64,000 bases of DNA from Catenaria anguillulae PL171 (lineage: Eukaryota; Blastocladiomycota; Blastocladiomycetes; Blastocladiales; Catenariaceae), in assembly GCA_002102555.1 (NCBI GenBank), contig MCFL01000031.1, forward strand, positions 124,001-188,000. The letters are read 5' to 3'. Numbering within the stretch: the stretch's first letter is position 1; every line of letters begins with the position of its first letter. A program made the translations under genes and the position numbers. Below, piece by piece: positions 57,826 to 64,000 of this stretch. The notes beneath the pieces were generated by a model. It had not been told where the DNA came from and did no database searches. It saw nothing but the letters and a program-made list of their open reading frames with translations.

Positions 57826-58415
57826 TCAAGAGGAGGTAGCAGATGGCGAGGTGGAGTCCGACACACTAGCTGCTTCCCACGGCTTCAATCTCGGTTTGAG
57901 TGCCGCCTGAGACGGCGGTGCATCTGCAACCTTGTCAGGAATTTCGCGCACGCCAGGAATGGGTTTACCCTCGGCAACCATTTGGACGATTTCCGCAAAC
58001 GATGGCGGGTAGCGGAGTGCTTCCGACTCGGCATCTAGAACCTGCAGCTGTTCTGGGGCCTCTTGAGGTGGTGAGGCGGTTGCTTGGTTCGCAGGTGTCG
58101 TGGAGGAAGAACCCTTGATCCTGAAAGGGAGGCGGTTGGGATGCATGTGAGTCAACACAGCGGTGATGATTGCGATAATCTTGGGTGTTTTTAAAGCTCT
58201 GGCGTTAAATACCTGGCATAGTAGAATCGCTTTGCCTTAGCCGTCGCGGTCGCCTTTTCGGATGCATCGGTAATCCCAGCAAGAATCGACTCGAGGCCGG
58301 CCTGGAATACGGCGTCGGAGGCAAAGTCGTAATCGTCAAAGGCCGGGCCGGCCGGTGGCGATGCCGATTGGTTGATGTCCGAGTGAGTAGTAGACATGGA
58401 TTGCGTAGAGTTCAT
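57826..58415 (-). CDS. PEX39: PEX39-like protein (C6orf226 / DUF5572 family)
   Basis: Two exons, 58213..58415 and 57826..58120, join in phase to 165 residues. Exon 2 contains the family core PPSFAEIVQMVAEGKPIPGV followed by REIP, and near the C-terminus LKPRLKPWEAA, which holds a KPWE motif. The family has been described as a partner of the PTS2 import receptor Pex7, with an R/K-PWE motif important for binding; I rely on memory of that work. Exon 1 (DDYDFASDAVFQAGLESILA, then KRFYYAR) is acidic then helical. Upstream in-frame ATGs at 58436 and 58454 are alternative starts. Matching both signature parts makes the assignment good, though the family is small. Confidence 0.78.
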
Positions 58416-58770
58416 GGCGATGGATTCAATGTCTTGCATGTGCACCAAATGCACATGTATGTAAACCGGCCAGGGTCAGGGTGCTATCGGGAAGACTCGG
58501 GTCCATTGCCAAAGCACGTGACACGCGTGAAGTCGGAAGGGTCGACGACCACATTTTAGATCGGCGTCGAGGATCGGTGCTTCCGATCGGGGAGAGGCAG
58601 ACGTCAGTCAACCTTGTTGAAGTTGAAGAGGCCCGAGTGAGTGCCGGCCGTCATCCATCGTCCAGCGTATCGTTGTTGCCTTCCGTGAGTCCAAGTGACC
58701 CGTCCCCCCACACCCGCAACGGAACCACCACCCCAAGGAACCCACCCGCCGCGCCTGCCCCGCCGTCATA

Positions 58771-60277
58771 ATGTTGTCCGCCCTCCGCCTTGCCGCTGGC
58801 CCTGCTTCGGCTGCACGCAACGTGGTAAGTACACACATCCTGTTATCACCATACCTCTTGGATGCAGCATGTGAGCACAATGGACTGACTGACTGACTGA
58901 CTGATTCGCAAACACAATCAGCGCTGCCTCGCCACCGCTGCTGGCTCGTCCTACCCCGGCGCCCTTCTCAACGTGCCCAAGACTCAAGTCACCAAACTCC
59001 CCTCTGGCCTTCTCGTCGCCACCGAATCCAACCCTGCCCTTGCCACGGCCACCGTTGGCGTGTGGATCGATTCTGGGTCCCGCGCCGAAACCAAGGCCAC
59101 CAACGGTGTTGCCCACTTCCTCGAACACATTTCCTTCAAGGGCACCCAGCAGCGCACCCAGCACGGCCTCGAGCTCGAAATCGAAAACATGGGTGGCCAC
59201 TTGAACGCCTACACGAGTCGTGAGCAGACCGTGTACTATGCCAAGTTGTTTGCCAAGGATTTGCCCAAGGGCGTTGGCATTCTGGGCGATATCCTCCAGC
59301 ACTCGACGCTCGATGCCAAGGCCATTGAGCGCGAGCGGTCCGTGATTCTGCGCGAGGCCGAGGAGGTGGACAAGCAGGTGGACGAGGTTGTCTTTGACCA
59401 CTTGCACGCGGCTGCCTTCCCCGACAACCCGCTCGGATTCACCATCTTGGGCCCCCTCAAGAACATCCAGAGCTTGCAGCAAGCCGACCTCAAGGAGTAC
59501 ATCAACGCAAACTACACGGCCGATCGCATGGTCGTTGTGGGTGCCGGCAACGTGGACCACGCCGAGCTGTGCAAGCTCGCCGAGCAACACTTTGCCAAGC
59601 TGCCCACGGGCACGGGCAAGGCAAAGTTTGTCAAGCCCGCATTCACCGGGTCGGATGTGCGGATCCGCAAGGATGACATGCCCACGGCACACATTGCCTT
59701 TGCCGTTGAAGGTGCCGGATGGACCAGCCCCGACCACTGGCCCTTGTTGGTTGCGTCGGCCATGATTGGCTCGTACGACCGCGGATCGGGCAACGCCCAC
59801 CCGTCGTCCAAGCTTGCCCAAATTGTCCAGCAACACCACCTTGCCAACTCGTTCTCGTCCTTCAACACGACCTACTCGGATACGGGCTTGTGGGGCATTT
59901 ACATGCAATCCAACAACCGCGACAACCTCGACGACCTTGCCCATTTCACGATCCGCGAGTGGTTGCGCTTGGCGCTTGCCCCCTCGGAGGGCGAGGTGGC
60001 CACGGCAAAGCAACAGCTCAAGACGTCGCTCTTGTTGTCGCTTGATGGCACCACGCCCGTGGCCGAGGAGATTGGCCGGCAAATGCTCGCGTACGGCCGC
60101 CGCTTGTCGCCCTACGAGATTGACCGGTTGGTAGATGCCGTGACGGTTGAGGACGTGAAGCGTGTTGCCCACGAGTACATTTACGACCGCGATCTTGTCA
60201 TTGTGGGTGTTGGCCCCGTCGAGGCCTTGCCCGACTACAACCGCATTCGCGCCGCCATGAACTTGTTGCGTTACTAA
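58771..60277 (+). CDS. MAS1: Mitochondrial processing peptidase beta subunit
   Basis: Catalytic subunit of the matrix metalloprotease that removes mitochondrial presequences. Exons 58771..58824 and 58922..60277, 469 residues. Exon 1 plus the start of exon 2 encode its own presequence (MLSALRLAAGPASAARNV). The inverted zinc motif HFLEH lies in GVAHFLEHISFKGTQQRTQH, with the downstream Glu in ERSVILREAEEVDKQVDE, so the subunit is active rather than a core-2 relative. AAFPDNPLGFTILGP and NYTADRMVVVGAGNVDH are typical beta-MPP blocks. The intron starts with GTAAGT, the only fully canonical donor in the window, and contains a GACT tandem repeat. Confidence 0.96.
58883..58904 (+). repeat. GACT tetranucleotide repeat inside MAS1 intron
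   Basis: Five and a half perfect GACT units a few bases before the branch and acceptor region of the MAS1 intron. Likely a neutral microsatellite. Confidence 0.85.
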
Positions 60278-60591
60278 GGTGACGCGGTTTCGTCCTGTCC
60301 TTGTCATTTTTCTTTGAAAAAGTACCTAGTTGTCAATTACCTTTGCCTCGGAATTCTCGTTTGAGTTTGATTGGTTTATTTTGTTTTCCCGTCCCCCACT
60401 ACAGTACTTGCTTGCCTCTTGAAACGTTTGGAACTATAGCGATGATCCATCATTTGCCGCCCTGACTAATTCTTTTCACCCGCCTCGACCCAGGCCGACG
60501 GCACCAAGTCTGAAGAGCAAATGGCAATAGTGTACATCGGTGACTTTCATAACAAGCACAAGAAATGAACCATGTGTGCATGACGCAAGCT

Positions 60592-62095
60592 TCACATGCG
60601 AACAAACGTGGCGTCAATCTGTTTGACCTGCGGGACCAGCGTCTTGACCTTGATGCGATACGTTGCGCCGGCCGACCGCTGCAAAGGATTGCCCTCGAGG
60701 TAAATGGTCTCGAGCTTGGGCAGTGTCTTTGTCTGCTGTTCCACGTCCTCCCACGACTCGAGCTTGTTGTTGGATATCTGACAAAGCATACGCTCCAAGT
60801 GTCAACTGAATGCTCATTGCCCGAAAAGTGGAATGAATCCACGCACCCAAAGCTCTTCCAGCTCGACCAAATGTCCAACATTTTCCAACTTTTCGATGCG
60901 GTTATTGCACAAGTCGAGCACGCGCAGCTTTGTGTTATTGTGCAAATGGTCAATCTTGAGTACGCCATTGTGCGACATGTACAGCTCTTCGAGGTTGACG
61001 AGTGCTTCGAGGCCGGCGAGATCGACAATGCGGTTGGATTGGATCGAGAGTAAGGTGAGCGATGGGAGAGCAGCCAGGCCCGCCAGGGACGTGATTTTGT
61101 TTTTTCCCGAGCCAGAGTTGCTCGAGCGAGGGCAAGTTGTCAAGGTTTGCGATTTCCTACACAAAATCATTGGCAAGTAGAGTAGAGTGAGCCCTTCAAC
61201 TCTCCGCACGCAATGGGTTGATTTTGGGGTCAAGACGTACTCGAATCCGATTTGCACCCAATTCCAAACTCCTCAAACTGTCGAGCCCGTCCAAATTCTC
61301 AATCACGCTTATCTTGTTTGCCACAAAGTACAAGTCTCTCAACTTTGCCATCCCATGCAACACTCCCTCGGGAATGCGCTTGATCTTGTTGAAGGACAAG
61401 TCGAGCAGCTCGAGATTGATGAGCGGGGCAACGGGATCAAACTTGCTGATGCGATTGTCGTACAAATCGAGTTCAACAAGTGTGGGAGCAAGGCCAGCGA
61501 CGCCCTGGATCTTGGTGAAGAGGTTTTGCCGCATGCCGAGGCGCTGCAGGCTGTGGAACCGTTCGAGTCCGAGCAGCGACATGTTTTCGAGGCGGCAGTG
61601 TGTCATGTCGAGTTCCTGAATGTCCCCAAAACAACATGTACAACAAGGTTAGAGATAGGGGTGACTGCAGGAGCGCGTGGAAAAGGACGATAATAGTCGC
61701 ACCGGCACATCGTCGGCAATGTCCGCAAGAAACTGCGACTCGTCGACGGGCGTTCCGTCGCCGCCATCAACCGTGGTGAGTTGCACTGGCTGCTCTTGCT
61801 CCTCTCCATCGTCCTCGTCCTCGTCATCATCGTCATCGGCTTCTTGGTCTTGGCCGTTTTCGACGACAGGAGGCGATGGAGCTGATTGCTGGGCAGCGTG
61901 AAACGTCGTGTGCGAGGGTTCTTGCGTTGTCGGGTTGTGGTGCGCAACACGCACGGCGCCAATGGTTGTGATGATGGGAGATGGCCCGGTGGCGGGTTGG
62001 TCAAGGTCGGCAGAGTCTTGAAGATTGGCGTTGGCGTTGGCGTTGTTTGAGGGGGACCGCGAGCGGGAACGAGGGCGGGATACGGAGCTCATCAT
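60592..62095 (-). CDS. SDS22: SDS22-like protein phosphatase 1 regulatory subunit (LRR)
   Basis: Leucine-rich-repeat partner of PP1 catalytic subunit. Exons 61703..62095, 61241..61615, 60847..61156 and 60592..60777. After an acidic leader (DDDDDEDEDDGEEQEQ), about eleven SDS22-type 22-residue repeats follow, for example LPSLTLLSIQSNRIVDLAGL, LVNLEELYMSHNGVLKIDHL and TKLRVLDLCNNRIEKLENV. The LRR cap IYLEGNPLQRSAGATYRIKV ends the protein as in other Sds22. Exon 3 has one extra base: the T run at 61100-61105 (A6 on the coding strand) should be five long to read WLGKNKITSLAGL; as given the frame is lost. Everything else is intact, so a homopolymer error is likely. MAS1 and SDS22 are convergent, 314 bases apart. 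Confidence 0.93.
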
Positions 62096-62516
62096 GATGG
62101 GTCGGGGACTGCGGTGGCGGGATTCATTGATTCATTGATTCACGCATTTGGATACATTTCGATTTTCGGTAAATAATAATCCCAAACCAATAAATCGAGC
62201 ATGACTTCGCGAGTTTTGCTGACCGACGTTGAACAACTTCCTGCCGGACGCTGATCGCGATCGAGGGCCGCCGATCCACTTGCAATGGTTCAGACACGCC
62301 CAACTCTTGATTTGATTGGACTTGACCTTGGAACACAAACAAAACAGGAGCAACCACGCACTCAACGACCGACAGCAGCAATGTATGTCCAATACCGATG
62401 CATTTACTCGTCTCGTCTCATGCAATCCATCCAAGCGCTCTCACTCACATTTTACACGCATGCCCCCACCCGCCGTCTTCACCAACAAGTCATATCATCT
62501 TCAGACACCAACCAAC

Positions 62517-63445
62517 ATGCCCGCCAACGCACAAAACAGCCACCCGCTCGCACACACATGGACCGTGTACTACTCGTTCCGCAAGGCAAACGAGCGCATC
62601 ACCAACTATGAGGACGCAATCAAGCGCCTGGTCGATTTCGGAACGGTTCGTGCCGCATTTTTGTTGAATTGCTTTCGAATCGAGGGTGGGATCGTTCAGC
62701 GGGATTGTTTGTTTGGCGGAAGCTGCGTATGCAATAGAAGGATGGAAGACATGGATCAATGCAGCGTGATCCCCCCCCCCCACTGTTTGGTGGTCGTGCT
62801 TGCGAGCCAGTGCTCAACTGACCCTGTCCATTCCTTCTCGCATTCCTGGATGTTCAGGTGGAAGAGTTTTGGTCCACATACAGCCATCTCAAGCGGCCAG
62901 CCGATCTCGAGCCCATTTCCGATTATCACATTTTCCGCTCGGGCATCCGACCCATGTGGGAGGTTCGTTCTTGGTGTTTGTTTGTTGCCGACGCTACGCT
63001 CTGTTGCGAATCTCACGATTTTGTTTGGTTTGCGCCATGATCGCCTGCGCAGGACCCGAAAACATCAATGGCGGCAAGTTCATCATTCGGCTGCGTAAAG
63101 ACGTATCCCAGCGGTTTTGGGAAGATTTGGCACGCTTCCTGATTGCATTTGTTGTCTCTCTTTCCAGCGCGCTTGTCTCTAACGCTTAACCAGTGTCCGT
63201 CTTTCTGTGCACAGATTCTGGCCGTTGTCGGCAACCAGTTCCCCGACCCAGTCAACGGCATTGTGCTGTCGATCCGGACCTCGGAAGACATCTTGTCCGT
63301 GTGGACGGCCGATTCAACGCCGGGCATGAGCGACACGCTCAAGTTGCTGCTCCAGTTGCCAGAGGCGGCCGTCATTGAGTACAAGGAGCACAATGATTCG
63401 TTGCGCGACAAGTCGAGTTTTAGGAATACCGATGTGTTCAAATAA
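62517..63445 (+). CDS. EIF4E2: eIF4E-family cap-binding protein, class II (4EHP-like)
   Basis: mRNA cap-binding protein of the 4EHP/nCBP class, usually a translational repressor. Exons 62517..62645, 62858..62962, 63053..63129 and 63215..63445. HPLAHTWTVYYSF begins the fold; the second cap-stacking region WTVYYSF has Tyr where class I eIF4E has Trp, the class II hallmark. FWSTYSHLKRPADLEPISDY, IRPMWEDPENINGGK and IIRLRKDVSQRFWEDL follow. The last intron has a GC donor (GATTTG then GCACGC), a GC-AG intron. At the start of exon 3 GACCCGAA should be GACCCCGAA to keep frame (one C missing at 63055-63057). With that base the protein has 180 residues. Confidence 0.9.
62771..62781 (+). repeat. Poly-C tract in eIF4E intron
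   Basis: Eleven consecutive C in intron 1 of the eIF4E-like gene; a site prone to length error. Confidence 0.9.
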
Positions 63446-63635
63446 GCAGACCACCCAGACTTGCAGTTGCGTTGTATGTGATGTTGTGGCGGTATCTCAT
63501 TGAATGCGATTTGTGACATACATTTATACAATAGTGACCTGGGTACGACAAGCAGATGTTTTCCACGCAGGCGAGCTAAGTAATCGACGGATCAGAAAAG
63601 GAGTCGGAATACAGATGCACTCGCAAAACCTGATG

Positions 63636-63969
63636 TTAAAACAATTCAACCTTAGATCCATCGACAGTCACGTCTGTGGGAAAACGAAACATCAAAATGT
63701 GTCGTACAGCAGCCAAGCACACCAATTGCCACGCGCCGCTGCAAGGGCAGCTGCATGGCGCCTGGTGCCCGCGTTGCCTGATACCACGCATATCCGGCGA
63801 GCCCACCAAACGCGGCGGCACCCGTCAGGCGGCACGGCAGGCAGTCGTAGTCGGTTTGCGCACGGTGCTGTTGGCGTTGGGCAGTCAGTGGGGCGCTGCT
63901 GCTATTGATTGGGACATCGGGCACAAACTCTGCGGTTGGCACGGTTGTCGACGAGTTGGCGGATGACAT
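63636..63969 (-). CDS. DUF4536/DMAC1-like small mitochondrial protein
   Basis: Exons 63708..63969 and 63636..63673 join T with AC to give 99 residues. The core DYDCLPCRLTGAAAFGGLAG with a CxxC pair at the start of a hydrophobic segment, then YAWYQATR, matches the DUF4536 family, which includes human DMAC1 (TMEM261), an assembly factor for the distal membrane arm of complex I, and yeast Dmo2. A second helix (QRRVAIGVLGCYV) follows. Ser/Thr-rich N-terminus, ATG at 63969. The function in a fungus is inferred from the family. Convergent with the eIF4E-like gene. Confidence 0.7.
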
Positions 63970-64000
63970 GGTGGAGCTGGGTGCAGAGCGGATGGAGGAG

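Noticed and set aside
58766-60307. 513-codon open frame antisense to MAS1
   Set aside because: It overlaps a clearly coding beta-MPP gene. The open antisense frame is a by-product of codon bias, and its sequence has no family resemblance.

Overview
This is a gene-dense piece of a eukaryotic nuclear genome with short introns, overall moderately GC-rich, and it reads as fungal. The gene set fits a zoosporic (flagellated) fungus of the Chytridiomycota/Blastocladiomycota type. It has fungal-type single-copy genes (SDO1, SDS22, VIP1/Asp1, CCE1/Ydc2, SFC1, long-tailed class I myosin with TH1 and SH3). It also has a TEX9-like protein, a family linked to cilia, and a dynein-adaptor-like coiled coil with a CC1 box, a motif type known mainly from animals. 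No bacterial features, rRNA, tRNA or CRISPR were seen. The taxonomic call is inference from gene content.

Layout. 0-10 kb: SFC1 carrier (partial), CDC7 kinase, SDO1, fumarase, a possible micro-gene, a CCE1-type Holliday-junction resolvase, ribosomal protein S30. 10-20 kb: an unknown Ser/Pro-rich protein, a convergent TEX9/GPATCH11 pair, class I myosin. 20-29 kb: PP2A catalytic subunit, VIP1 inositol-pyrophosphate synthase, mitochondrial seryl-tRNA synthetase. 29-45 kb: a broken and an apparently intact copy of a membrane-anchored tyrosinase flank a tail-anchored protein kinase, an unknown secreted protein, a low-molecular-weight tyrosine phosphatase, a PX-PH phospholipase D and an unknown protein. 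45-54 kb: CC1-box coiled-coil protein, an NSUN-family RNA methyltransferase, SGT2, a truncated 2-oxoglutarate oxygenase, a rhodopsin-like receptor and a broken relative. 55-64 kb: an unknown Ser-rich protein, a PEX39-like protein, beta-MPP, SDS22, a class II eIF4E and a DUF4536/DMAC1-like protein.

Most genes are unlinked housekeeping functions. Themes that recur are mitochondria (SFC1, fumarase, CCE1, SerRS, MPP, DMAC1-like), protein targeting (SGT2, PEX39-like, MPP), phospho-signalling (PP2A, SDS22, CDC7, LMW-PTP, VIP1, the tail-anchored kinase), and cytoskeleton or flagellum (myosin I, TEX9, CC1-box protein).

Exon boundaries were placed by hand from reading-frame continuity, GT/AG sites and remembered family motifs; no alignment was run. 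Of 51 introns placed, 47 have a pyrimidine at donor position +4 (GTNYG), which is unusual and helps in reading the window. Several conserved genes are each interrupted by a single-base change, usually in a short homopolymer. This looks more like sequence or assembly error than biology, except possibly in the first tyrosinase, which has three lesions.
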